Assembly: GCF_024199945.1 (NCBI RefSeq)
Contig: NZ_JANADP010000001.1
Location: 5,332,001-5,396,000 of the forward strand
Direction of reading: 5' to 3'
From: Bradyrhizobium sp. CCGUVB4N
Lineage (GTDB): Bacteria; Pseudomonadota; Alphaproteobacteria; Rhizobiales; Xanthobacteraceae
Length of the DNA stretch: 64,000 bases
A program made the translations under genes and the position numbers. Every line of letters begins with the position of its first letter. Position 1 is the first letter of the stretch. Positions 33,786 to 41,727 of this stretch are shown here, one piece after another. The notes beneath the pieces are model-generated. The model was given only the letters and a program-made list of their open reading frames with translations. It ran no database searches and was not told where the DNA came from.

Positions 33786-35288
33786 ATGCCTGAGGGTCAA
33801 CAGCCCATCCTGGAACTCCAGGGCATCACGAAGAGCTTCGGCGGCGTCGAAGCGCTTCGTGGTGTCGACTTCGCGCTTCTTCCCGGCGAGATCCATGGTC
33901 TCGTCGGCGAGAACGGCGCCGGCAAAAGCACGCTGATGAAGATCATCGCCGGCGTGCACACCGAATTCTCCGGCCGCTTCCTGGTCGACGGGGCGGAGAC
34001 CCATTTCCGCTCGGCCCGCGATGCGCACGCGGCCGGCATCGCCATGGTGCATCAGGAGCTCTCTGTCGCGCCCGATCTGACGGTCGCGGAGAATGTCTTC
34101 CTGGGCAATCAGCCGACCAACCGCCTCGGCCTCGTGCAATGGCGGCGCATGGCGCGCGAGGCCGGCGAGCAGCTTTCGCGTTTCGGCATCGACGTCGATC
34201 CGATGAGCAGGCTCGGCGATCTGCCGATCGGGCTGCAGCAGCTGATCGAGATCGCCCGCGTGCTGTTCTCCGGCGCCCGCATCGTCATTCTGGACGAGCC
34301 GACATCGGCCCTCTCCCCGCCGGAGGTCGAGCGGCTGTTTACGACGCTGCGGCGGCTGCGCGAGCAAGGCACCGCCATCGTTTTCATCTCGCATTTCATC
34401 GAGGACATTCTTCGCGTGTCCGATACGGTGACCGTGTTCCGCAACGGGCGGAAGGTCGCAGAAACGGCAAGCGCCGCGACCAGCAAGGGCGCGCTGATCG
34501 AGGCCATGATCGGCCGCGGCGGCGAAGCGCTCGAGCACAGCTACACGGACGATCTGATGCTGCCCAAGCCAAACGACAGCTCCGTCGTGCTGAAGGTCGA
34601 CCAACTGTCGCTGGCGCGCAGCCTCAACGACGTCTCCTTCGAGGCCCGCGCCGGCGAAGTGCTCGGCATCTACGGCTTCATGGGCTGCGGCCAGCAGGAG
34701 CTGTCGCGCATCCTGTTCGGCAAACTGAAGCCGGACGCCGGAACGCTCGCCGTCGACGGCACGCAAAAATCCTTCGCGAGCACGGCGGCGGCGCGGCGCG
34801 CCGGCGTGGCGCTGGTGCCGGAAAGCCGGCGTGCCATGCTGTTTCACCAGGAGCCGGTCTTCAAGAACATCTCGATCAGCATCCTGGACCGCATCTCCTC
34901 GCTCTTGCTGAAGCCGGCGCAGGAGCGCGACATCGCGCAGCGCCAGGTCGAGCAGTTGCAGATCAGGCCGCCGGTGGTCGGCCTCGATCTCGGCATGCTC
35001 TCCGGCGGCAACCAGCAGAAGGTCGCGCTGGCGAAATGGCTCACCTATCCGCCAAAGCTGCTGGTGCTGTGCGAGCCGACCCGCGGCATGGATGTCGGCG
35101 CCAAGAACGACGTCATCAACATCGTCCGCGACCTCCGCGCCAAGGGGCTCGCGATCATCGTGCTGTCGACCGAGCCGGAAACGGTGCTGTCGCTGGCCGA
35201 CCGCATCCTCGTGCTCAAGCGCGGCGCGGTGGTGCGGGAATTCAAGAACGAGCCGGTCAGCAAAGACCGCCTGCTGGAGGCGGCGTGA
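33786..35288 (+). CDS. Ribose-type ABC transporter, duplicated ATP-binding protein
   Basis: A 500-residue protein with two ABC cassettes, as in RbsA/XylG/MglA. The first has Walker A GENGAGKST, a degenerate signature LPIGLQQLIEIARVL and Walker B IVILDEPTSAL. The second has the degenerate Walker A GFMGCGQQEL expected in this family, the signature LSGGNQQKVALAKWL and LLVLCEPTRGMDVGAK. It starts 23 nt after the binding-protein gene, and the preceding spacer is almost a palindrome (CAAGATC-T-GATCTTG). Confidence 0.95.
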   Translation: MPEGQQPILELQGITKSFGGVEALRGVDFALLPGEIHGLVGENGAGKSTLMKIIAGVHTEFSGRFLVDGAETHFRSARDAHAAGIAMVHQELSVAPDLTVAENVFLGNQPTNRLGLVQWRRMAREAGEQLSRFGIDVDPMSRLGDLPIGLQQLIEIARVLFSGARIVILDEPTSALSPPEVERLFTTLRRLREQGTAIVFISHFIEDILRVSDTVTVFRNGRKVAETASAATSKGALIEAMIGRGGEALEHSYTDDLMLPKPNDSSVVLKVDQLSLARSLNDVSFEARAGEVLGIYGFMGCGQQELSRILFGKLKPDAGTLAVDGTQKSFASTAAARRAGVALVPESRRAMLFHQEPVFKNISISILDRISSLLLKPAQERDIAQRQVEQLQIRPPVVGLDLGMLSGGNQQKVALAKWLTYPPKLLVLCEPTRGMDVGAKNDVINIVRDLRAKGLAIIVLSTEPETVLSLADRILVLKRGAVVREFKNEPVSKDRLLEAA

Positions 35289-35300
35289 CGGAGAAGCACC

Positions 35301-36329
35301 ATGGCGAGCAGTGAGACGGCACCAGCGGCGGGTCACCGCGCAAAGGGCCTTGCGCCCTTCCTGCGCTCGCAGATGCGCAACATCGCGCCGTTCCTGACGC
35401 TGATCTTCCTGTCCGCCTTCTTCGCCTTCGCCAGCCCCTCCTTCGCGACGATCGACAATCTCGGCAACATCCTGACGCAGGTGTCGGTCACCGGAATCAT
35501 CGCGGTCGGCCTCACCTTCGTGATCCTCTGCGCCGAGATCGACCTGTCGATCGCCAGCATCGCCAATGTCACGGGCATCGCGGTCGCCTACTTCACGCTG
35601 CAGGAATCCTACGTCAACATTCCCAACATCCCCCTTCCCGGTGTCGCCGCGATCCTGCTGGCGCTGCTGCTCTGCGCGGCTCTCGGCCTCGTCAACGCGC
35701 TGGGGCTGACCGTGATCGGCATCCCCTCCTTCATCATGACGCTCGCCATGATGCAGATCGCGGCCGGCATCTCGGCGCTGCTGGTGCGCGGCCAGATCGC
35801 CTACAAGGTGCCGGGCCTGATCTCGACGCTCGGCTCCGGCTCGATCGGCGGCATCCCCTGGATCGTCATCGTCGCGGCCATCATGCTGCTCGGCGGGCAC
35901 CTGGTGCTGACCTACACGCGCTTCGGCCGCTACGTCTACATGGTCGGGGGCAATCGCGAAGCGGCCGAATATTCCGGCCTCAACGTCAAGCTCATCCTCG
36001 GCGCCGTCATGGTGATCTCGGCGGTGTGCTCCGGCATCGGCGGCATGCTCGGCGTCGCCCATTTCGGCAGCGCGCAGCAGAACGAGTTCGACACCTATCT
36101 GCTCGACTCCATCGCCGCGGTCGTGGTCGGCGGCACCAGCCTGTTCGGCGGCCGCGGCGGCATCGGCAACACCATCGTCGGGCTGTTCGTTCTCGGTGTT
36201 CTCAATAACGGCCTCGACCACGTCAACATCGACAGCTTCCTGAAGATCCTGATCCGCGGCGTGATCCTGCTGGCGGCGCTGATCATCAACGTCTATGCGC
36301 AGCGCTTGCGAGAAAAAGCGGCGGACTAG
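35301..36329 (+). CDS. Ribose-type ABC transporter, permease
   Basis: A 342-residue inner-membrane permease of the RbsC/XylH type with about ten hydrophobic segments. Characteristic parts are GLTFVILCAEIDLSIASIANVTGIAVA, the coupling region YMVGGNREAAEYSGLNVKLILG and SIAAVVVGGTSLFGGRGGIGNTIVG. It starts 12 nt after the ATPase gene and ends the operon. A dispersed repeat begins 21 nt after its stop. Confidence 0.95.
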   Translation: MASSETAPAAGHRAKGLAPFLRSQMRNIAPFLTLIFLSAFFAFASPSFATIDNLGNILTQVSVTGIIAVGLTFVILCAEIDLSIASIANVTGIAVAYFTLQESYVNIPNIPLPGVAAILLALLLCAALGLVNALGLTVIGIPSFIMTLAMMQIAAGISALLVRGQIAYKVPGLISTLGSGSIGGIPWIVIVAAIMLLGGHLVLTYTRFGRYVYMVGGNREAAEYSGLNVKLILGAVMVISAVCSGIGGMLGVAHFGSAQQNEFDTYLLDSIAAVVVGGTSLFGGRGGIGNTIVGLFVLGVLNNGLDHVNIDSFLKILIRGVILLAALIINVYAQRLREKAAD

Positions 36330-36350
36330 ACGCCTTCAACGCAAAAGCGC

Positions 36351-36447
36351 GAAAACAACCCCATGCACAGTACGGATCATTGGGGACTTTCGCGTGGAGC
36401 AACCTGCGCCATTTCCGAAATTCAATTTGACACGTCGGGCAAAACAG
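36351..36447 (+). repeat. Dispersed repeat, copy B (conserved ends, variable middle)
   Basis: Begins with a block identical to the 22-nt start of copy A (36351-36372, GAAAACAACCCC...) and ends with a block (36425-36447) containing CGTCGGGCAAAACAG, one mismatch from copy A over 23 nt. The 52 nt between are unrelated to copy A and lack its hairpin. Like copy A it starts shortly after a stop codon (here 21 nt) and is oriented with that gene's transcription. Confidence 0.75.
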
Positions 36448-36728
36448 GAGCACAATTCCATCATCGCGCCGATCGCGTGTCTCGGGAGCACTGAGCTCAA
36501 GCCGGGGACGAGCGGCTCTGTGGTTCGAGCCGCACGCGTCTCCTCAGGAGCTTGAATCACGGCTCGACGACCAAGCGGACAACACGCAGCCCCCAAGACC
36601 TCGCGCGCCCTCCGAGTTCGACGCGCCGTCTGGTGTGGGTACCCACCTGTTGTAGCCCGGCGGAGCAAAAAGCAGGTGCGGCGCCCCCCACGACAGGCGC
36701 GCCACGTCTGTCGTTCTGCTATAGTGTC
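36448..36728. other. Intergenic region upstream of the UPF0182 gene
   Basis: About 280 nt between the repeat and the UPF0182 start. It is open in the frame of that gene, but the translated sequence is not conserved-looking and lacks a hydrophobic start. I see no clear regulatory site or RNA. The promoter of the UPF0182 gene should be here. Confidence 0.45.
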
Positions 36729-39521
36729 ATGATGACGATCGGGATTTCCGGACCCGAACGGAAGGCACCAGGGCGAGGCGCCGTGGTGGGATTCATCATC
36801 GCGGCCATCATCGCCGTGATCGGCCTGATCCTGCTCGCTCTCGCCGGCGACGTCCTGGTCGACTGGATGTGGTTCTCGTCGATCGGCTACAGGCAAATCT
36901 TCTGGACCACGATCGGCGCGAAAGCCGCCGTCTTCCTCGTTGTTTTCGCGGCGAGCGCCACCATCTTGTGGACCAACGCGCGCCTTGCACTTGGCCTCGC
37001 CGGGCGCCGACGCCGGTTGCCTGCCGCCTTCGCCCCGACGTTTGCGGCCGTCGTGACGCCGCCCGATCCGTTGGAATTCCTGCGCGAGCGGCTGCCCTGG
37101 CGCATTGTGATCGGCGCGGGCAGCGGCCTCTTCGCTCTGTTCGTCGCCTGGGGCGAAGTCGGCAGCTGGAGCACTCTGCTGCGCTTCATCTATCAGGTGC
37201 CCTACGGCACCAACGATCCCTTGTACGATAAGGATATCGGCTTCTACCTCTTCTCCCTGCCCGCCTTTGTGGCCGTGAAGAATTGGGCATTGCTGATGCT
37301 CTTCACGGGCGCACTGTTCGCCGGATCGATCTACTGGGTGTTTGGCGACATCGAAGACAGAGCCCAACAAGTATCGCCAGCAGCGATCTCGCACGGTTCG
37401 GCGCTTCTCGGCCTCTTCTTTGGCGTGAAGGCGTGGTCCTACAGTCTCGACCGCTATCTCCTGCTGTACGGCGACAATGGCGTGGTGGTCGGTGCGGGCT
37501 TCACCGACGTCAATGTGGAACTGCCGGTCCTGTGGCTGCTGATCGCACTTTCGATCGTCGCCGCCTTGGCGGCATGCGCGAACCTGTGGGTGCGAACCTA
37601 CCGCCTTCCCACAGCCGCGATTGTGCTGTTGTTCGGCGGCGCCTTGCTGCTGTCGGGCATCGTCCCCGCGGTATTTCAGCGCTTCTACGTCGGGCCGAAC
37701 GAGCTGGAGTGGGAGCGGCCCTACATCGAACGCAACATTGCCCTGACCCGCGAGGCCTACAATCTCAATCGGATCGTGCCGAAGCCTTTCCCTGCGGAAC
37801 AGAACCTGACTTTCCGGGCACTCGAGGCCAACAAGGCCACCATCGAAAATATAAGGCTGTGGGATTGGCAACCCTTGGCCGACACCTACGCGCAACTGCA
37901 GGAGATTCGCACCTACTACAAACTGCGCGATCTCGATGTCGATCGCTACTGGCTTGGCGATACCTACCAAAGCGTGATGATCTCAGGCCGCGAGCTGAAT
38001 TCCGCGCTGCTGCCATCCAACGCGCAAACCTGGGTCAACCGGCATATCCTGTTCACCCACGGCAATGGTGTGGTGATGAGTCCGGTCACCCAGAAGAGCG
38101 GTGAAGGACTTCCGCTGCTCTATCTGCACGACATTCCTCCGGTCGCGCACGGAAGTCCCGCCATTCATGAACCGCGCATCTATTACGGACAGCAGACCGA
38201 GGACTACGTCATCGTCAAGGGAACCGTGCCGGAGTTCGATTATCCCAAGGGAAAGGACAATGTCTACGCGTCCTATGACGGCTCCGGCGGCGTGCCGCTG
38301 TCGGGCATGGTGCGGAGACTGATCTTCGCCCACCATTTCAACGATGTGAACCTGGTGCTGTCAGACTACATCGGCGACGACAGCCGGATCATGATCCGGC
38401 GCAACATCCAGAAGCGGGTCGGCACGATCGCCCCGTTCCTCGCGCTCGATCGCGATCCCTATCTGGTCGTCAGCGAGGGCCGGATGTTCTGGATGCAGGA
38501 CGCCTACACGACGAGCGAATATTTTCCCTACGCACAGCCTGCGCCCGGCCTCAACCTCAACTATATCCGCAATTCGGTGAAGGTCGTGATCGACGCCTAC
38601 AACGGCACCGTCGACTTTTACCTGATGGACCCGGCGGACCCGATCGCCGCGACCTATCGACGAATCTTCCCGGACCTGTTCAAGCCGTTCGCGGCCATGC
38701 CGTCCGATCTTCAGAAGCACATTCGCTATCCCGAAGACCTCTTCCTGATCCAGGCGCGGCTCTTCCAGACCTACCACATGGAAGCGGCCGATGTTTTCTA
38801 TAACCGCGAGGACCTCTGGCAATTTCCGCGTCAGCCGGCCAGTGACGGCGTCTCTTCAATGGACGGCATCACCGCGATGGTCCCTTACTACATCATCATG
38901 CGGCTGCCCGGAGAGGCACAAGCCGAGTTCTTCATCATGATCCCGATGGTGCCGAGCCGTCGCGACAACATGATCGCATGGCTCGCCGCGCGCTGCGACG
39001 AGCCCGGCTATGGCAAGCTGGTCGTGTACGAATTTCCCAAGGAGAAGCTGGTCTACGGACCGTTCCAGATCGAGGCGCGAATTCATCAGAACACCGACAT
39101 CTCCCAACAGATATCGCTGTGGAACCAGATGGGGTCGCGGGTGATCCGGGGAAATCTGCTCGTGATCCCGATCGAGAATTCGATTCTCTACGTGTCACCG
39201 CTGTATCTGCGGGCCGAGCAAGGACATTTGCCGGAGCTCAAGCGGGTGATTGCCGCCGATGGCGAGCATGTCGTCATGAGGGAAACACTTGCTGAGGCCC
39301 TGTCGGCACTCTTCGTGGACGACGGAGCTGCGTCGGCGCCGGCTGCGACCGCGGAATCGCCTGGCGATGAGGCCGCGGCAAGGCGCGCGCAGGAGGCGCT
39401 CGATCACTACAATCACGCCATGGAGCGGTTAAAATCCGGCGATTGGACAGGCTTTGGCAAAGAGATCGGCCTGATGCGCGGCATTTTGGAGGATATCCGC
39501 CGGCAATCGGGTAGCCGCTGA
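36729..39521 (+). CDS. UPF0182 family integral membrane protein
   Basis: A 930-residue protein of the UPF0182/COG1615 family. About seven membrane segments occupy the first 330 residues, including VVGFIIAAIIAVIGLILLALAGDVLVDWMWFSSIGYRQIFWTT, a family landmark. A large soluble domain follows (RPYIERNIALTREAYNLNRI, NRHILFTHGNGVVMSPV, IYYGQQTEDYVIVKG). The start at 36729 places the first helix about 20 residues in, as expected; the longer frame from 36552 is rejected. Function is unknown in all homologues. It appears to be monocistronic, with a terminator overlapping its stop codon. Confidence 0.9.
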   Translation: MMTIGISGPERKAPGRGAVVGFIIAAIIAVIGLILLALAGDVLVDWMWFSSIGYRQIFWTTIGAKAAVFLVVFAASATILWTNARLALGLAGRRRRLPAAFAPTFAAVVTPPDPLEFLRERLPWRIVIGAGSGLFALFVAWGEVGSWSTLLRFIYQVPYGTNDPLYDKDIGFYLFSLPAFVAVKNWALLMLFTGALFAGSIYWVFGDIEDRAQQVSPAAISHGSALLGLFFGVKAWSYSLDRYLLLYGDNGVVVGAGFTDVNVELPVLWLLIALSIVAALAACANLWVRTYRLPTAAIVLLFGGALLLSGIVPAVFQRFYVGPNELEWERPYIERNIALTREAYNLNRIVPKPFPAEQNLTFRALEANKATIENIRLWDWQPLADTYAQLQEIRTYYKLRDLDVDRYWLGDTYQSVMISGRELNSALLPSNAQTWVNRHILFTHGNGVVMSPVTQKSGEGLPLLYLHDIPPVAHGSPAIHEPRIYYGQQTEDYVIVKGTVPEFDYPKGKDNVYASYDGSGGVPLSGMVRRLIFAHHFNDVNLVLSDYIGDDSRIMIRRNIQKRVGTIAPFLALDRDPYLVVSEGRMFWMQDAYTTSEYFPYAQPAPGLNLNYIRNSVKVVIDAYNGTVDFYLMDPADPIAATYRRIFPDLFKPFAAMPSDLQKHIRYPEDLFLIQARLFQTYHMEAADVFYNREDLWQFPRQPASDGVSSMDGITAMVPYYIIMRLPGEAQAEFFIMIPMVPSRRDNMIAWLAARCDEPGYGKLVVYEFPKEKLVYGPFQIEARIHQNTDISQQISLWNQMGSRVIRGNLLVIPIENSILYVSPLYLRAEQGHLPELKRVIAADGEHVVMRETLAEALSALFVDDGAASAPAATAESPGDEAAARRAQEALDHYNHAMERLKSGDWTGFGKEIGLMRGILEDIRRQSGSR

Positions 39522-39540
39522 TTGACCCATCAGCGGATTT
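39515..39540 (+). terminator. Terminator overlapping the UPF0182 stop codon
   Basis: CCGCTGAT (39515-39522) pairs perfectly with ATCAGCGG (39529-39536) around a six-nt loop and is followed by ATTTT. The TGA stop lies in the left arm. The short T-run makes it moderate in strength. Confidence 0.65.
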
Positions 39541-39771
39541 TGGGCCATCCGTGCGCTTGGAAACGCCCAAGAGTTGCAAAGTGTTGGACGCTCGTTGCAA
39601 GTCCAACCGCTGCATGCCAAGCTCTACCACGAGGGGCGCCCTGCACCATCCATTTGCACGGCTTCGCGCGATCAAGTTTGCCGCGTTGCGAACATTGGCT
39701 CGACAACGGGGTGTTCCTCGATGAGCGAGGTCGTAGTAGCTTGAGACATTGTTCAATCAGGAGTGGATTTC

Positions 39772-39990
39772 ATGGCTAAGGAAAAGGACGAGGGCGTTCC
39801 TCTCGCCAAGGATTTTGTTGCGGTTCGTGTCAACGTGACCTCGTCGCAACTGGACCAGGTCCTCTCGGCGCTCGGCATTGCAGCGAAGCATAGGGCCAGT
39901 TTTGCTGCCGGCAGCGTGTTCATCGTGCAGAAGAGGAAGCCTGCGGCGAAAAAGAAAGCGCAGCGGCGGCCAGTGAAGAAAAAGAAGTAG
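39772..39990 (+). CDS. Small protein with lysine/arginine-rich tail
   Basis: A 72-residue protein with an AGGAG ribosome-binding site 8 nt before the ATG. Residues 1-52 form a small compact region (AKDFVAVRVNVTSSQLDQVLSALGIAAKHRASF), while residues 54-72 are almost all Lys, Arg, Pro and Ala (KRKPAAKKKAQRRPVKKKK), like histone-H1-type or nucleic-acid-binding tails. I do not recognise a family. It ends 12 nt before the P-loop NTPase frame, suggesting co-transcription. DNA or RNA binding is inference from the tail. Confidence 0.7.
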   Translation: MAKEKDEGVPLAKDFVAVRVNVTSSQLDQVLSALGIAAKHRASFAAGSVFIVQKRKPAAKKKAQRRPVKKKK

Positions 39991-40002
39991 GCGTGACCGA
40001 AA

Positions 40003-40986
40003 TTGACAAGTGACTGGAAGCTTACGTCGGTTCTTAGACGCTCGGGATCGTTCAAACGGTCTCGATGGATCAAGCGCCCAGCCTTTGAGGGAGATGTTGG
40101 CGCGTTCAAGCTCCTCGCAAGTGAAGCGCCCATCTCCCTGGAACACCCATCCGGCAGGTCGATGGCGGTCCTGCCGGGTGACATTTTTGTTGCGACGCCC
40201 GGTCATCGCGAGTCGACCCGATGGGTGGTCGGTGGCGTTCCCAAGGAGGGCCTCCTTCCGGACAAGGAGTATTCGGTCCTGTCGAGCTGCGGCATTGTCG
40301 GCGAGTTGATCGGTTCGTCTTCGCAACGGAAAAGCCCGCTCGGCAAGGTCGAGTTTCTCGGAACGTTGGGATCGCAAAAGGCGAATATTCGGGATTTTTC
40401 GGCTATCAACGACGAAGAAGGCTCTGACAAGGGCGCAGAGCTCTATCTGATCGTGGGCACTTCCGCAGAAGTTGGAAAAACGACGGCCGGGCTCACAATC
40501 CTACGGTCGCTTCTTCATCAGGGTCACTCGAAGATCGCGGTCCTCAAGGCCACCGGTACCTCGTCCATCGTCGAGCTTTTAACCTACCGGGATTTCGGAG
40601 CTTACACGACGATGGATTGCGTCGACTTCGGCCTTCCCACGACGTATCCCTCCGAGAGAAGCGATATCGCGCCGGTATTTGATCGCGCCATCCGGCATAT
40701 GCTCGGATTGCCCGCAGAAGCCGTGTTGATCGAGTGCGGCGGCGACATCCTGGGTGCAAACGTTCCTGTTTTCCTCGAACGTCTCAAGAAAGCGCGCCCC
40801 GTTGACAAGCTCGTGCTCGTCGCGCCGGATTCACTGGCGGCCTTTGGCGGCCTCCGTATCCTGGATAAGATGGGCTACGCGGTGGATCTGCTGACTGGCC
40901 CCTGTACCGACACGCCGACCCTGCTGGAAAGGACACAGAAACTGTGTGGGGTCAAAGCGATGAATATGCTGGGGCCACGTCCTTGA
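40003..40986 (+). CDS. BioD-like P-loop NTPase, TTG start
   Basis: A 327-residue protein. Residues 148-327 form a SIMIBI-class P-loop domain whose Walker A, VGTSAEVGKTT, resembles dethiobiotin synthetase and DUF1611 proteins; AVLIECGGDILGANVPVFLERLKK is the switch region. Residues 1-140 are a separate beta-rich domain (GDIFVATPGHRESTRWVVGGVP). No ATG precedes M54, so the family-length protein needs the TTG at 40003, 12 nt after the small basic protein gene. The activity is not known; kinase or ligase chemistry as in BioD is possible. Confidence 0.68.
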   Translation: MTSDWKLTSVLRRSGSFKRSRWIKRPAFEGDVGAFKLLASEAPISLEHPSGRSMAVLPGDIFVATPGHRESTRWVVGGVPKEGLLPDKEYSVLSSCGIVGELIGSSSQRKSPLGKVEFLGTLGSQKANIRDFSAINDEEGSDKGAELYLIVGTSAEVGKTTAGLTILRSLLHQGHSKIAVLKATGTSSIVELLTYRDFGAYTTMDCVDFGLPTTYPSERSDIAPVFDRAIRHMLGLPAEAVLIECGGDILGANVPVFLERLKKARPVDKLVLVAPDSLAAFGGLRILDKMGYAVDLLTGPCTDTPTLLERTQKLCGVKAMNMLGPRP

Positions 40987-41028
40987 TGGTGGGTTCGGGC
41001 TCACGCGCCAAGGCGCGACGATCATGCT

Positions 41029-41718
41029 TTAGTCACGCGCCTTCACGCGCGCGCTGACCGCCCAGAAATGTCTAAGTCGAGTTATGCGTACGCGATCGCA
41101 ATGTTCCGAAAGCGAGTGCCTTAGACCATCATCGTCAGGATAATTCTTGACGATCTCATAGAGCACGTCGTCCTTGCCCACCCTGATCTCATATCTATCT
41201 CCAGATCGATCATGCCTCGACATCGGGTTCTTCGCCGCATCCTTGCGATAGGCCTCATCGACGAGCAGGAGCTTTGCGCCCGGCGCAAGTCGCGACAAGA
41301 ATTGCGCGATGAACCTGCCCTGCTCCTGCTTCTTCAGATGTGACCACCAAAGCACCGCGATCCCGACTTCGAATTGGGTCTCGAATGCGGGTAGGCGGAA
41401 TGCGTCCGCTGTTACGAACGAAACCTCCGAACCGAGGCGCCGTCCGGCTGCAACGGCCAATGTATTGGCATTGTAGTCAGTGGCGACGACCAGCCTGGCG
41501 GACCGGGAACATACCTGTGTCCAATAGCCCGTGCCTGCGGCTATCTCCAACACCGTCTTTCCGTTGACGTGCCGCGTGACCCATCTGCGCAGCCAGGCAA
41601 GGTCTGACTGACGCCGGCGCAGTTTGTAGATGTCATCGTACTCGAACGCTCGATGCTTGTAGTATGCCTTGAGCGCGCCCGAGCCTCTGCGGATCATGAC
41701 TCCGCTCGATTTCAGCAT
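41029..41718 (-). CDS. Class I SAM-dependent methyltransferase
   Basis: A 229-residue Rossmann-fold methyltransferase. Motif I is TVLEIAAGTGYWTQV, the motif II acidic residue is in VVATDYN, and VTADAFRLPAFETQFEVGIAVLWWSH gives motifs III-IV. The substrate is not evident; no metal- or nucleic-acid-binding extension is present. It begins 10 nt after the cyclase/ATPase gene on the same strand and converges with the P-loop NTPase gene. Starts at M1 or M8 (MIRRGSG) are both possible. Confidence 0.88.
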   Translation of the reverse strand: MLKSSGVMIRRGSGALKAYYKHRAFEYDDIYKLRRRQSDLAWLRRWVTRHVNGKTVLEIAAGTGYWTQVCSRSARLVVATDYNANTLAVAAGRRLGSEVSFVTADAFRLPAFETQFEVGIAVLWWSHLKKQEQGRFIAQFLSRLAPGAKLLLVDEAYRKDAAKNPMSRHDRSGDRYEIRVGKDDVLYEIVKNYPDDDGLRHSLSEHCDRVRITRLRHFWAVSARVKARD

Positions 41719-41727
41719 AGGAATGCC

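Noticed and set aside
36552..36728. Upstream extension of the UPF0182 gene
   Set aside because: The added 59 residues are not family-like and would displace the first membrane helix from its usual position.
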